64,000 bases of DNA from Winogradskyella sp. (GCF_028282165.1 NZ_JANQIM010000003.1:62001-126000); one strand, 5' to 3'; shown: positions 18,502-27,808, counted from the stretch's first letter. The notes: generated by a model not told the origin, from the sequence alone. Translations and numbers: made by a program.

Positions 18502-18537
18502 TCCTTATGTTATTCCTACAAAAGCAGAATTCATTTT

Positions 18538-19869
18538 TTATAAATTACGTACGGCGTTTTTAAATTGACGCCCCCTATCCTCATAATTTTCAAATAAGTC
18601 GAAACTTGCGCATGCTGGAGATAACAACACATTATCACCAGCATTAGCTACTTTGTATGCGATCTTAACCGCTTCACTCATATACTGCGTTTCAACAATG
18701 ATATCTACCATATTACCAAAGGCTTCAAATAGCTTCTTATTATCAACTCCTAAGCAGATAATCGCTTTTACTTTTTCGTTTACAAACGGAAAAAGTTCGT
18801 TATAATCATTCCCTTTATCCACACCACCAACAATCCAAACCGTTGGTGCATCCATACTTTCTAACGCAAAGTAAGTTGCATTAACATTGGTCGCTTTAGA
18901 GTCGTTGATATATTGTACCTTATTAATTCTTAGCACATGCTCTAATCTGTGTTCTACTCCTTGGAAATTTTCCAAACTCTCACGTATGGTCTGTTTTCTA
19001 ATTTTAAGTAAGTGTGCCACAGTAGAGGCTGCCATTGCATTTTTAATGTTGTGTTTACCTTCTAATGTAATGTTCTCTGTTGGCATAATTATTTTATTGT
19101 TATCTATTGTTATTATTATTTTTTTATCGTCTAAATAGGCACCTTCTTCAACAACTTTCGTCAATGAAAATGGAAGCTTTTTGGATTGAATTTGATTTGT
19201 TTCTAACCAGATTGAAATGACCTCGTCATCTGCATCGTAAATGAAATAGTCATCTTTGTTTTGGTTTTCTACAATTCTGAATTTGGATGCGATATAGCTC
19301 TCAAACTTATAGTCATAACGATCTAAATGGTCTGGTGTAATATTGGTTAAAATCGCAACCTTTGGTTTAAATCTGTGGATATCGTCAAGCTGAAAGCTAC
19401 TAACTTCTAGTACGTAGTTTTGATGATTTTTCTCAAGAATCTGCTTAGCGAAACTATCACCAATGTTTCCTGCTAAACCTGTATCTAATTCCTGTTTAAG
19501 CAAATGATGCGTCAAGGTAGCTGTGGTTGTCTTACCATTGCTTCCTGTTATGGCTACTAAAGTGGCATCAGTATAGTTTGAAGCAAACTCAATCTCTGAA
19601 ACGACTTTAATCCCAGTTTCACGAACTTTTTCAACTAGAGTCACCTTATCGGGAATCCCAGGGCTTTTCATTACGATATCAGCACTCAGAATTTTTGATT
19701 CCGTATGCTGTCCATCTTCAAATTCAATCTCATTATTTAAAAGAACGTCTCTATATGTCTTCTTAATTTTTCCGTTGTCGGACACGAAAACTTCATACCC
19801 TTTTGCCTTTCCTAAAAGTGCAGTACCTACGCCACTTTCACCTCCACCAAGTATGACTAATCTCCTCAT
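18538..19869 (-). CDS. murD: UDP-MurNAc-L-Ala--D-glutamate ligase MurD
   Basis: 443 aa Mur ligase. It has N-terminal ILGGGESGVGTALL for UDP binding, ATP loop GSNGKTTTATL, LTNITPDHLDRYD, and the C-terminal SPACASFDLFENYEDRGRQF that is diagnostic for MurD. It adds D-Glu to UDP-MurNAc-L-Ala in the cytoplasm. It starts at ATG 19869, right after an AT-rich repeat tract that separates it from an inserted four-helix-bundle gene. Confidence 0.96.
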   Translation of the reverse strand: MRRLVILGGGESGVGTALLGKAKGYEVFVSDNGKIKKTYRDVLLNNEIEFEDGQHTESKILSADIVMKSPGIPDKVTLVEKVRETGIKVVSEIEFASNYTDATLVAITGSNGKTTTATLTHHLLKQELDTGLAGNIGDSFAKQILEKNHQNYVLEVSSFQLDDIHRFKPKVAILTNITPDHLDRYDYKFESYIASKFRIVENQNKDDYFIYDADDEVISIWLETNQIQSKKLPFSLTKVVEEGAYLDDKKIIITIDNNKIIMPTENITLEGKHNIKNAMAASTVAHLLKIRKQTIRESLENFQGVEHRLEHVLRINKVQYINDSKATNVNATYFALESMDAPTVWIVGGVDKGNDYNELFPFVNEKVKAIICLGVDNKKLFEAFGNMVDIIVETQYMSEAVKIAYKVANAGDNVLLSPACASFDLFENYEDRGRQFKNAVRNL

Positions 19870-19870
19870 C

Positions 19871-19900
19871 TACGATTTTTGATTTACGATTTACGATTCT
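19871..19900. repeat. AT-rich GATTTACGATT repeat, left flank
   Basis: Overlapping units of GATTTACGATT follow the murD start codon side and contain the stop codon of the four-helix-bundle gene. The matching inverted tract lies at 20251-20280. Confidence 0.6.
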
Positions 19901-20243
19901 TACTCCTCATTGTTTTAATAGAAGCAACTATGATTGATAATAGCTCATTTCCCTCTGCACGTAATCTTTTAATTTCTTCATGCTCTTTATCACTTACTTC
20001 AAGTAGTAACTCCAAGAAATACATACTCTCATCAGCTTCTTCTTCAACAATTTTTAGCTTATTGATAAAATCAGCATCAGACTTAGCTCTGCAGGCCGCT
20101 CTGTAATTTGCACCGACCGAACTAGAGCATCTTATCAGCTGATTACAAAAGGCATTAAACTCCCTAGAAACTGGAAATTTTGTGCACAAGTGCCAGCAAT
20201 CTGTAGCATACTTTTGAGTTCTATCTTTTAATTGTTGTTTCAA
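19884..20243 (-). CDS. Four-helix-bundle protein (S23/IVS family)
   Basis: 119 aa, helical throughout, with the conserved family blocks FPVSREFNAFCNQLIRCSSS and VGANYRAACRAKSDADFINK, followed by helix EEEADESMYFLELLLEVS. Members of this family were first seen in intervening sequences of 23S rRNA genes and form pentameric four-helix bundles; the function is unknown. The only possible start upstream of the conserved region is TTG at 20243, since a stop codon lies two codons before. Its last codons and stop fall in the flanking repeat. Location inside dcw is unusual, and it has no evident role in wall synthesis. Confidence 0.85.
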   Translation of the reverse strand: MKQQLKDRTQKYATDCWHLCTKFPVSREFNAFCNQLIRCSSSVGANYRAACRAKSDADFINKLKIVEEEADESMYFLELLLEVSDKEHEEIKRLRAEGNELLSIIVASIKTMRSKNRKS

Positions 20244-20250
20244 CTTTTAT

Positions 20251-20280
20251 TCGTAATTCTTAAATCGTATATCTTAAATT
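20251..20280. repeat. AT-rich repeat, right flank, inverted relative to 19871-19900
   Basis: Contains TCGTAATTCTTAAATCGTAT; on the opposite strand this gives ACGATTTAAGAATTACGA, the same word pattern as the left flank. Confidence 0.5.
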
Positions 20281-20283
20281 TCT

Positions 20284-21525
20284 TTATCTAATCTTCAAAG
20301 TCACTATTGAAATGATGGCCAATAAAATGCCAACGATCCAAAATCGTGTTACAATCTTACTTTCGTGATATCCAGATTTTTGATAATGATGATGCAACGG
20401 CGACATTTTGAAAATTCGTCTGCCTTCACCATACTTCTTTCTGGTATATTTGAAATAGCTTACCTGCATCATAACCGATAAATTTTCTGCTAAAAAAATG
20501 CCACACAACAATGGAATTAGCCACTCTTTTCTAACTGCAATTGCAATGACAGCAATGATTCCTCCAATGGTTAAGCTTCCTGTATCACCCATAAATACTT
20601 GAGCCGGATAAGCATTGTACCACAGAAAACCAACTAGTGCACCTACAAATGCGGCTATATAAATTGTTATCTCCTCAACTTGAGGGATATACATAATATT
20701 CAGATACTTTGAAAAGATGATATTACCAGATACCCAAGCAAAAATTCCTAAAGTCAGTACCACTATGGCTGAAGTTCCTGCTGCAAGACCATCAATACCG
20801 TCGGTTAAATTTGCGCCATTGGAAACTGCAGTAACAATAATAATACTCACTAAAACAAATATGATCCAAGCATAATTTTCTAAATCTGGACTTATCCACG
20901 TAATTAAATCCGAATAATCAAATTCATTATTCTTTACAAAAGGAATAGTCGTTTTAGTTGATTTTATGGCGTCATCGAATAACTGGGCTTCGGGTAAGTT
21001 TGGATTCTCCGATAATAAAGCACGTTGCTCTTGGATAGGCAATTCCTCTTTTATGGTAACATCATTATGGAAATAAAGTGTCAGCCCTACAATAAGCCCC
21101 AAGCCTACTTGCCCAAGCACTTTAAACTTTCCTTTTAAGCCTTGTTTGTCATTCTTGAACTTTTTAATGTAATCATCAATGAAACCAATCGTTCCCATCC
21201 ACAAAGTGGTAATGATCAATAAAATGATATAGATATTTTCGAGCTTTGCCAATAACAAAACAGGAAGTAGAGTCGCTAAAATAATGATGACTCCTCCCAT
21301 AGTAGGCGTACCAGCTTTTTCAACCTGACCTTCAAGACCAAGATCTCTTATTGTTTCGCCTACTTGCTTTTTCCGTAAATAGTTGATGATACGCTTACCG
21401 TAAATAGTTGAAATCAACAATGACAAAATAATAGCCATTGCAGCCCTAAAAGTTAAGAACCCAAATAGTGATGCTCCAGGAAATTGGAATTGTTTCTCGA
21501 GATATTCAAATAGGTAATACAGCAT
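20284..21525 (-). CDS. mraY: Phospho-MurNAc-pentapeptide-transferase MraY
   Basis: 413 aa integral membrane protein. It has [68 protein letters not shown] and [12 protein letters not shown], all landmark MraY motifs including the catalytic Asp residues. It moves phospho-MurNAc-pentapeptide to undecaprenyl phosphate to form lipid I. It is about 50 residues longer than E. coli MraY because of a polar loop at residues ~155-205 ([20 protein letters not shown] and onward), normal for Bacteroidota. It abuts murE with no spacer. Confidence 0.97.
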   Translation of the reverse strand: MLYYLFEYLEKQFQFPGASLFGFLTFRAAMAIILSLLISTIYGKRIINYLRKKQVGETIRDLGLEGQVEKAGTPTMGGVIIILATLLPVLLLAKLENIYIILLIITTLWMGTIGFIDDYIKKFKNDKQGLKGKFKVLGQVGLGLIVGLTLYFHNDVTIKEELPIQEQRALLSENPNLPEAQLFDDAIKSTKTTIPFVKNNEFDYSDLITWISPDLENYAWIIFVLVSIIIVTAVSNGANLTDGIDGLAAGTSAIVVLTLGIFAWVSGNIIFSKYLNIMYIPQVEEITIYIAAFVGALVGFLWYNAYPAQVFMGDTGSLTIGGIIAVIAIAVRKEWLIPLLCGIFLAENLSVMMQVSYFKYTRKKYGEGRRIFKMSPLHHHYQKSGYHESKIVTRFWIVGILLAIISIVTLKIR

Positions 21526-22989
21526 CTACTTTTGTAATTGTTTTAAAAAATCTTGTACGGTTTTATAATCATCAAAATCAAAGCGTTCGCCCTTAATTTC
21601 CTGATAGGTTTCATGCCCTTTCCCGGCAATAAGAATAATGTCTTTAGAATCTGCCATTTGACAAGCGGTCTTAATAGCTTGCCTTCTATCCGTTATAGAC
21701 AACGTTTTTTTGAAATTTTGGGGTTCTACGCCTTTCTCCATATCTTTTATAATGGCTTCAGGCTCTTCACTGCGCGGGTTATCGCTTGTAAAAATGACCT
21801 TAGTGCTTAGTGCTGATGCAATATGTGCCATTTTTGGTCGCTTTGTCTTATCTCTATCACCACCACAGCCCACTACAGTGATTAACTCTTCGTTCTTTGT
21901 ACGAATGCTATTAATAGTCTCTAAAACATTCTTCAAGGCATCTGGTGTATGTGCATAGTCTACTATAGCCGTAATCTTATCATCCGAGACGAAATATTGA
22001 AAACGCCCAGAAACATTATCAAGCTCACTTATAAGCCTTAGGATTTCATCTTTATCCAGCCCTAATAAATCAGCCGCCCCGTAAATAGCGAGAATGTTGT
22101 AAGCGTTAAAACCTCCTATTAAACGCGTCCATAATTCATTATCATTAACTTTTAGTAGCAACCCCCCAAATTCATTTTCTAAAATCTGTGCTCTGTAGTC
22201 TGCATAGTTTTTCAGGGCATAAGTGAATTTTTTAGCTTGTGTGTTTTGCAACATCACCAGTCCATTCTTATCGTCCATATTGGATAGGGCAAAAGCATCT
22301 TTGGGTAAGTGATCAAAGAATGACTTTTTTACATCTCTATACTCAGCAAATGTGTTGTGATAATCTAAATGATCGTGAGAGAGGTTCGTAAAAATTCCGC
22401 CTGCAAACTTAAGTCCTTCCGTTCTGCTTTGATGGATACCATGAGAACTTGCCTCCATAAAACAAAACTCTACGCCTTCATCATTCATAAGCTTGAGGTA
22501 CTTATTAATGGTTAAGGAATCTGGCGTGGTGTGCGTAGCCTTAAAAAGTGTATTGTCTACCATTATTTTTACTGTAGACAGCAATCCAACCTTATAGCCT
22601 GCCTTTTTAAAAAGCTGATACAACAGACTTGTTACAGTTGTTTTTCCATTAGTTCCTGTAACACCTACTAGTTTTAAATTTTCTGAAGGGTGCTCATAAT
22701 AATTGGCAGCCATGTATGCCAAAGCTTGATTGGAATTAGCCACTTCTATGTAAGTGATTCCGTCCTCTAGAATTTCGGGAAGTGATTCACAAACAATCGA
22801 ATTTGCTCCACTTTCAATAGCTTTTTCTACAAACCTGTGACCATCTGTAATTGTTCCTGAGATAGCAACAAACACATCATTGGATTCTATTTTGCGCGAA
22901 TCGAACTCGATTTTGTTTACAGCAATACTTGTGCTTCCAACTACGGCATTAATGGTTACCTTATACAATATGTCCTTTAGTACTTTCAT
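21526..22989 (-). CDS. murE: UDP-MurNAc-L-Ala-D-Glu--2,6-diaminopimelate ligase MurE
   Basis: 487 aa Mur ligase with ATP loop GTNGKTTVTSLLY, THTTPDS, FMEASSHGIHQSRTEG, TNLSHDHLDYH and C-terminal GKGHETYQ. The substrate-selecting motif is DNPR (in FTSDNPRSEEP), which indicates meso-diaminopimelate rather than lysine and predicts A1gamma-type peptidoglycan. It starts at ATG and overlaps the end of ftsI by 4 nt (ATGA). Confidence 0.97.
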   Translation of the reverse strand: MKVLKDILYKVTINAVVGSTSIAVNKIEFDSRKIESNDVFVAISGTITDGHRFVEKAIESGANSIVCESLPEILEDGITYIEVANSNQALAYMAANYYEHPSENLKLVGVTGTNGKTTVTSLLYQLFKKAGYKVGLLSTVKIMVDNTLFKATHTTPDSLTINKYLKLMNDEGVEFCFMEASSHGIHQSRTEGLKFAGGIFTNLSHDHLDYHNTFAEYRDVKKSFFDHLPKDAFALSNMDDKNGLVMLQNTQAKKFTYALKNYADYRAQILENEFGGLLLKVNDNELWTRLIGGFNAYNILAIYGAADLLGLDKDEILRLISELDNVSGRFQYFVSDDKITAIVDYAHTPDALKNVLETINSIRTKNEELITVVGCGGDRDKTKRPKMAHIASALSTKVIFTSDNPRSEEPEAIIKDMEKGVEPQNFKKTLSITDRRQAIKTACQMADSKDIILIAGKGHETYQEIKGERFDFDDYKTVQDFLKQLQK

Positions 22990-25001
22990 GATGCCTCCAG
23001 AATTATTGTTTGATTAGGTTTTAGCTTCTGATGCCGTTCTACGGATTGCGATGTAATGGTTCCAGCGCCCTTCAATTTTACTTTTACATTGACCTCTAGA
23101 TTTTCGAGTAGGGCAATGGCATCCATAGCTGGCATACCAACGACACCTGGCATCAGCTCCTTGTACTTACGTGAGTTTTTGAAAAATTTTTCAAAGTCTT
23201 GGTTGACCAGATTATTATCAAAATCTAAGGCCTCGACACGATCTATAATGGGTGTATCGGTATATATTTTTTGGGCAATTCGCTTAAAAACGGGCCCAGA
23301 CACATCAGCGCCATAATAGCCTACTTTTGTGCTTGGCTTGTGAATGACCACAATGCATGAATACTTAGGATTATCTGCTGGAAAATAGCCAGCAAATGAA
23401 GAGATATATTTCTTATCTTTTTTCCATTCCTCATAATTGGCGTAGTCAGTTCTGGCGGTACCTGTTTTTCCTGCCATAGAAAAGGTTTCTGAATACATAC
23501 GTCTTCCTGTGCCGCGAATCACAACATTTTTAAGCATATCTTTAATTTGGGCTAAAGTCTTATCTGAGCAGATTTTATCAACCAAAACTTGCTTTTTAAA
23601 AACTTCAATGTTTTTATCAAAAGACTTTACGGACCTAATAAATCGCGGTTTTATTAATTCACCATTATTTGCTATAGCGTTATAAAATGCTAAGGTCTGT
23701 AATGGCGTCATGGTTAGATTGTAACCATAAGCTATTGATGGTAATGCGTTCTTACTCCAATTAGATGCTCCTGGCCTTGGAATATCTGGCTTCCCTTCAC
23801 CAATAATTGAAACTCCGAGAGGTTGATCTAGTTTCCACTTACTAAGTCTATCTAAAAACTTTTCAGGCTTTTTTGAATAATGCTCGTCAACAATTGTAGC
23901 TAAGCCAATATTAGAGGATAGCTCTAATGCTTTAGCCGCTGAAATTTTACCAAAACCACCTTTTCGCGAATCACTTATGGTTCTACCATAAAAATATTTA
24001 GTACCATTCTTTGTATCGATAATGGTCGAAGTATCTATGACCTTATCTTCTAAAGCCGCCATCATGGCCATAGTCTTAAAAGTAGAACCAGGCTCATGGC
24101 TTTCACCCACGGCATAATTAAGACGTTCATAGTAAGTACCATGTGATGTTTTGGCTAAATTAGAGATAGCTCTAATTTCTCCGGTCTTAACATCCATAAC
24201 CACTACACTACCGTGTTCAGCTTCATACTTTTCGAGCTGCCCCAAAAGCGAATGATGTGCTATATCCTGAATATTGACATCTATGGTTGTATATACATCA
24301 TAACCGTCCTGTGGTTCCACTTGGTCAAAATCCGCAATAGGCTTCCATTGTCCATTCCCTATCTTCTGCTTTAAGCGCTTCCCCTTAACACCTCGTAAGT
24401 ATTTTTCACCAAAGGCACCATCAATACCAACTCTGGTTGCATAATTATTTTCATCTATTCGTTCGTAACCAATAGATCTCGCTGCAATTTCACCCATGGG
24501 ATGTTCGCGTCTCGTAGTCTGCTCTACAATTAACCCGCCTTTAATCGCACCAAGATTTAATAAGGGAAAATTGCGCATGCGGATATAATCTGAATAGCTA
24601 ATGTTTCTTGCCAGAAGAAAATACCGGTTTTTGTTTCGGCGCGCTTTTCTGATTATATCTTTGTAATAGGAAGCTGATTTTCCTTTGTAAACCGATAGCG
24701 AGTCCGCTAATGCATCAATATGCTCATCGAATACAGCATCTTTAGCCTGAATAGCATCAATTCTAATGTCGTATTTTGGAATAGAAGTGGCCAAAAGACT
24801 GCCGTCTGCCGAATATACATTACCGCGATTAGGTTCAATATCAAAATCCTTAACCGTTCTCTTTTCGGCTAATTCTCGGTATTCATCCCCTTGAATAAAC
24901 TGAATGGTACACAACTTAAAAACCACGGCAAGGGCAAAGACAAACATGCAGCCCGCTACAAAGTACAATCTGTTTAATATGTTATTTTCTGTTACTGCCA
25001 A
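22986..25001 (-). CDS. ftsI: Septal transpeptidase FtsI/PBP3 with C-terminal PASTA domain
   Basis: 671 aa. One N-terminal TM helix (FVAGCMFVFALAVVFKLCTI), a dimerisation module starting near RGNVYSADGSLLATSIP, and a class B transpeptidase domain with SxxK in EPGSTFKTMAMM, the SxN motif SSN and the KTG motif GKTGTARTDY. A single PASTA domain follows at the C-terminus (MPGVVGMPAMDAIALLE..), absent from E. coli FtsI but seen in SpoVD and Gram-positive PBPs. It cross-links septal peptidoglycan with FtsW as polymerase partner. The start is TTG 25001. It overlaps murE by 4 nt. Confidence 0.95.
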   Translation of the reverse strand: MAVTENNILNRLYFVAGCMFVFALAVVFKLCTIQFIQGDEYRELAEKRTVKDFDIEPNRGNVYSADGSLLATSIPKYDIRIDAIQAKDAVFDEHIDALADSLSVYKGKSASYYKDIIRKARRNKNRYFLLARNISYSDYIRMRNFPLLNLGAIKGGLIVEQTTRREHPMGEIAARSIGYERIDENNYATRVGIDGAFGEKYLRGVKGKRLKQKIGNGQWKPIADFDQVEPQDGYDVYTTIDVNIQDIAHHSLLGQLEKYEAEHGSVVVMDVKTGEIRAISNLAKTSHGTYYERLNYAVGESHEPGSTFKTMAMMAALEDKVIDTSTIIDTKNGTKYFYGRTISDSRKGGFGKISAAKALELSSNIGLATIVDEHYSKKPEKFLDRLSKWKLDQPLGVSIIGEGKPDIPRPGASNWSKNALPSIAYGYNLTMTPLQTLAFYNAIANNGELIKPRFIRSVKSFDKNIEVFKKQVLVDKICSDKTLAQIKDMLKNVVIRGTGRRMYSETFSMAGKTGTARTDYANYEEWKKDKKYISSFAGYFPADNPKYSCIVVIHKPSTKVGYYGADVSGPVFKRIAQKIYTDTPIIDRVEALDFDNNLVNQDFEKFFKNSRKYKELMPGVVGMPAMDAIALLENLEVNVKVKLKGAGTITSQSVERHQKLKPNQTIILEAS

Positions 25002-25090
25002 AGTTTATTGTTGTTATGATTTTACTCGATAATCGAGATTAATCATGATTTTGTTTTTCCCTAACCCTATAGTATTGCGCAAAATTTTAT

Positions 25091-25411
25091 TCATTCCTCT
25101 GAGCTAAACACCCTAATTTTTGTTGGTGGGATTTCAGAAATCTGAATGTTCTTTTTCGCCACTTTATCGATAATGGATGATTCCATTTTTAATCGCATTA
25201 ATTTTGAACGCCCATCTACAAAAGCCGATCTCAATTCCTTAACCTCATTGGTCAATTTTGCAATCTCATGCACTTTTTTATCGGCACTATGGGAACTCGC
25301 AATCATGATGATTGCCAAGGATGAAATAAAAATGATGATGCGCCAATTTTTAAACGAATCATCACTGATTAGAAATTTCCCTCGTAATATGCCGTAGATG
25401 CTTTTCTTCAT
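25091..25411 (-). CDS. ftsL: FtsL-like division protein
   Basis: 106 aa bitopic protein: short cytoplasmic N-terminus, one TM helix (WRIIIFISSLAIIMIASS) and a periplasmic coiled-coil (HEIAKLTNEVKELRSAFVDG) followed by a short tail. Sequence similarity between FtsL proteins is low, so the name rests on this topology and on the conserved position between rsmH and ftsI. It would form a complex with FtsQ and FtsB-like partners in the divisome. Its ATG overlaps the rsmH stop by 4 nt. Confidence 0.85.
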   Translation of the reverse strand: MKKSIYGILRGKFLISDDSFKNWRIIIFISSLAIIMIASSHSADKKVHEIAKLTNEVKELRSAFVDGRSKLMRLKMESSIIDKVAKKNIQISEIPPTKIRVFSSEE

Positions 25412-26304
25412 ATTTTTTCAGCAATTCGGAGCTTTGCGCTTCGTGCTCTACTATTCATTTTTATTTCTGATTCTGATGGGACTATTAACCCACCTACTTT
25501 TTTTAATGGCACTTCAAAATTCCCGAAAACATCCCGCTCTGGCTCTCCTTCAAACAATCCATTTCTTATAAAGCGTTTCACCAGCCTATCTTCTAAGGAG
25601 TGATAGGAAATAAAACTCAATCTTCCGCCTACCTTCAAGACTTCTGGCATCTGCAACAACAACTCCTTCAGCGCTTCAATCTCTTGATTCACCTCTATTC
25701 TTATGGCTTGATAGATCTGAGCCAGTACTTTATTCTCTTTCCTATGATTGAGAAATGGTTTTAAAACCAGTTTTAATTGCTGCGTGGTTTCTATGGGCGC
25801 TATTTTTCGCTCCGACACAATAACTCTTGCCATTACAGGCGCCTGCCTCAACTCGCCATATTGCAACAAAACAGCTCTTAGTTGTTCTTCTTCATATTGA
25901 TTAATAACCTCATATGCAGACAATTTACTATCCTGATTCATTCGCATATCTAGCTTTGCCTCGTAACGCGTTGAAAAGCCGCGATCCGCTACATCAAATT
26001 GATGTGATGAGACTCCAAAATCAGCTAAAACGCCATCAACTTCTTTTATACCATAAAACCTTAAGAACCTTTTTATGTATCTGAAATTCTCATTAATGAG
26101 AACAAACCGATCGTCTTCTAGTGTGTTAGCCAATGCATCACTATCTTGATCAAAAGCAAATAGCTTTCCTTTTGAACCTAATTGTGATAAAATCGCTCTA
26201 CTGTGACCTCCACCTCCAAAAGTGACATCGACATAAATCCCATCTGGTTTTATGTTCAACCCATCTACCGTTTCCTTAAGAAGAACTGCATTATGATATG
26301 CCAT
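25408..26304 (-). CDS. rsmH: 16S rRNA m4C1402 methyltransferase RsmH
   Basis: 298 aa from the ATG chosen here. It begins MAYHNAVLLKETVDGL, the family N-terminus (M-x-Y-H-x-P/A-V-L-L). SAM-binding motif VDVTFGGGGHSRAIL, then DGVLADFGVSSHQFD and the C-terminal SFISYHSLEDRLVKRFI are characteristic. It methylates N4 of C1402 in 16S rRNA. Three tandem ATGs upstream (26308-26316) could extend it by four residues. It overlaps mraZ and, by 4 nt, ftsL, indicating translational coupling. Confidence 0.95.
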   Translation of the reverse strand: MAYHNAVLLKETVDGLNIKPDGIYVDVTFGGGGHSRAILSQLGSKGKLFAFDQDSDALANTLEDDRFVLINENFRYIKRFLRFYGIKEVDGVLADFGVSSHQFDVADRGFSTRYEAKLDMRMNQDSKLSAYEVINQYEEEQLRAVLLQYGELRQAPVMARVIVSERKIAPIETTQQLKLVLKPFLNHRKENKVLAQIYQAIRIEVNQEIEALKELLLQMPEVLKVGGRLSFISYHSLEDRLVKRFIRNGLFEGEPERDVFGNFEVPLKKVGGLIVPSESEIKMNSRARSAKLRIAEKI

Positions 26305-26761
26305 GGTCATCATCATCTTGTCCCATTACCTCTTCTGCTAAATCCGCAAAATCTGAAGCTGCATCATCAATAGCCTGTTCGTATTTTTCTTTATCCCAGA
26401 TTTCGATAATATTTACTGCAGACGCTAAAACCACTTCCTTTGTGATACCAGAAAAACCAATCAAATCCTTTGGAATCAACAATCGCCCTGCATTATCTAC
26501 CTCAACCACTTTTACTCCTGCTGTAAAACGTCTAATAAAATCATTGTTCTTTTTCTTGAAACGATTCAGCTTATTCACTTTGGCCATTAAAGCATTCCAC
26601 TCTGCCATTGGATACAACTCCAAACATGGCTGAAAGACAGCACGCTTAATAACAAAACCATCTTGCAAAGCAGCAGACAATTGCTTTTTTAAGACAGCCG
26701 GAATCATTAACCTTCCTTTGGCATCAGCTTTACACTCGTATGTTCCTATAAAAGAATTCAA
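26291..26761 (-). CDS. mraZ: Transcriptional regulator MraZ
   Basis: 156 aa with two SpoVT/AbrB-like MraZ domains: GTYECKADAKGRLMIPAVLK and VVEVDNAGRLLIPKDLIGF, each carrying the DxxGR-type motif. MraZ is the dcw autoregulator, binding direct repeats ahead of its own gene as a ring-shaped oligomer. The start is TTG at 26761: no in-frame ATG lies upstream, and the family begins exactly here (MxxFxGxY). Three boxes with 10-bp spacing sit directly upstream, supporting autoregulation. Confidence 0.95.
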   Translation of the reverse strand: MNSFIGTYECKADAKGRLMIPAVLKKQLSAALQDGFVIKRAVFQPCLELYPMAEWNALMAKVNKLNRFKKKNNDFIRRFTAGVKVVEVDNAGRLLIPKDLIGFSGITKEVVLASAVNIIEIWDKEKYEQAIDDAASDFADLAEEVMGQDDDDHGIS

Positions 26762-26794
26762 CGTTCCCGATTTCCCACTTTAACGATTTAGTTT

Positions 26795-26802
26795 CAAATA
26801 TA
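26795..26802 (-). promoter_or_regulatory. -7 box of the dcw promoter
   Basis: On the minus strand TATATTTG fits TAnnTTTG exactly. Initiation about seven bases downstream would give a leader of roughly 25-30 nt before the mraZ TTG. The -33 region coincides with the MraZ boxes, so repressor binding would block RNA polymerase. Confidence 0.6.
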
Positions 26803-26810
26803 TTGAAAAA

Positions 26811-26840
26811 TTTACCACATTTTACCACTCTTTCCCACTT
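26811..26840 (-). promoter_or_regulatory. MraZ operator: three direct repeats with 10-bp period
   Basis: On the plus strand the repeats read TTTACCACAT, TTTACCACTC and TTTCCCACTT; on the coding strand each gives a GTGG core, exactly 10 bp apart. This is the known MraZ-box layout (TGG-type repeats one helical turn apart). A fourth copy, TTTCCCACTT, lies at 26771-26780 between the promoter and the start codon. Confidence 0.8.
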
Positions 26841-26986
26841 TTGTTGATAAGTTTTGATTTTTAACATGGTGACTCACTGTTAATTCAATAAAATCGCTTT
26901 ACTTGAGAGAAATATGTCGGTGAAAACTATTAACAGAAAGAACTCCATCATTATTCAACCACAAGCATTGAAAGCCAATTATTCTA

Positions 26987-27016
26987 TTTGTTTTAAAAAG
27001 GATTTAGTTATATTTG
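26987..27016 (+). promoter_or_regulatory. Promoter of the hydrolase-engB pair
   Basis: TTTG (26987-26990), 18 bases, then TATATTTG (27009-27016), matching the Bacteroidota promoter. The ATG of the hydrolase is 27 bases further on. Confidence 0.6.
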
Positions 27017-27043
27017 TTTTAACACAAAGCACTAACTTTATAG

Positions 27044-27808
27044 ATGGCACACCTTTTAAAAAAAGAAAAGGATTATAGGTATATTGAAGTAGGAGAAGGC
27101 ACACCAATCATAGTGCTCCATGGTTTAATGGGCGGACTGAGTAATTTTGATTCAGTTACCAATTACTTTGGCAATAATGGCTATAAAGTTATTATTCCCG
27201 AATTACCTATCTACACCATGTCACTTATAAAAACCAATGTTAAAAGTTTTGCCAACTACCTCAAGGATTTTATTGATTTTAAGGGCTTTGATAATGTTAT
27301 ATTATTAGGTAATTCTCTTGGTGGACATATTGGCTTATACCACACTAAGTTGTACCCGGAAAAAGTAAAAGCCCTTATTATAACGGGTAGCTCAGGGCTT
27401 TATGAAAGTGCTATGGGTGGTGGATACACCAAGCGTAGTGATTATGAAGTGATAAAGAAGAAAGCGCAAGATGTATTTTACGATCCTGCCGTTGCCACAA
27501 AAGAAATTGTTGATGAAGTTTACGAAACCGTCAACGACAGAAACAAACTCGTTAAAACATTAGCTATTGCTAAAAGTGCCATACGGCACAATATGGCCAA
27601 CGACTTGCCAAAAATGCATACACCTACTTGTATTATTTGGGGAAAAAACGATACCGTTACACCACCTGAAGTCGCTGAGGAGTTTCATGATCTTTTACCA
27701 AATTCTGATTTGTTTTGGATCGATAAATGTGGCCATGCTGCCATGATGGAGCATCCCGATGAATTTAATATCATCCTTAATAAATGGTTTGAATCTAAAG
27801 GATTCTAG
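27044..27808 (+). CDS. Alpha/beta hydrolase
   Basis: 254 aa alpha/beta-hydrolase fold. The oxyanion-hole segment is VLHGLMGG (24-31), the nucleophile elbow GNSLGGH (S91), the acid is in WGKNDTVTPP and the catalytic histidine in CGHAAMMEHP. There is no signal peptide, so it is cytoplasmic. Substrate cannot be predicted; family members include esterases and C-C hydrolases. It is co-directional with engB, 44 nt upstream, and the pair has its own promoter and terminator. Confidence 0.82.
   Translation: MAHLLKKEKDYRYIEVGEGTPIIVLHGLMGGLSNFDSVTNYFGNNGYKVIIPELPIYTMSLIKTNVKSFANYLKDFIDFKGFDNVILLGNSLGGHIGLYHTKLYPEKVKALIITGSSGLYESAMGGGYTKRSDYEVIKKKAQDVFYDPAVATKEIVDEVYETVNDRNKLVKTLAIAKSAIRHNMANDLPKMHTPTCIIWGKNDTVTPPEVAEEFHDLLPNSDLFWIDKCGHAAMMEHPDEFNIILNKWFESKGF

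Larger units (their letters stand above)
19871..20280. mobile_element. Candidate small cassette carrying a four-helix-bundle gene inside dcw
   Basis: The 410-bp segment between murD and mraY holds one small gene. It is bounded by AT-rich tracts built on the same TTACGATT unit in opposite orientation: 19871-19900 reads TACGATTTTTGATTTACG onward, and the reverse complement of 20251-20280 reads ATACGATTTAAGAATTACGA. It splits an otherwise continuous murE-mraY-murD run. The mobile nature is inferred; no transposase is present, and I know of no mechanism. Confidence 0.4.
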
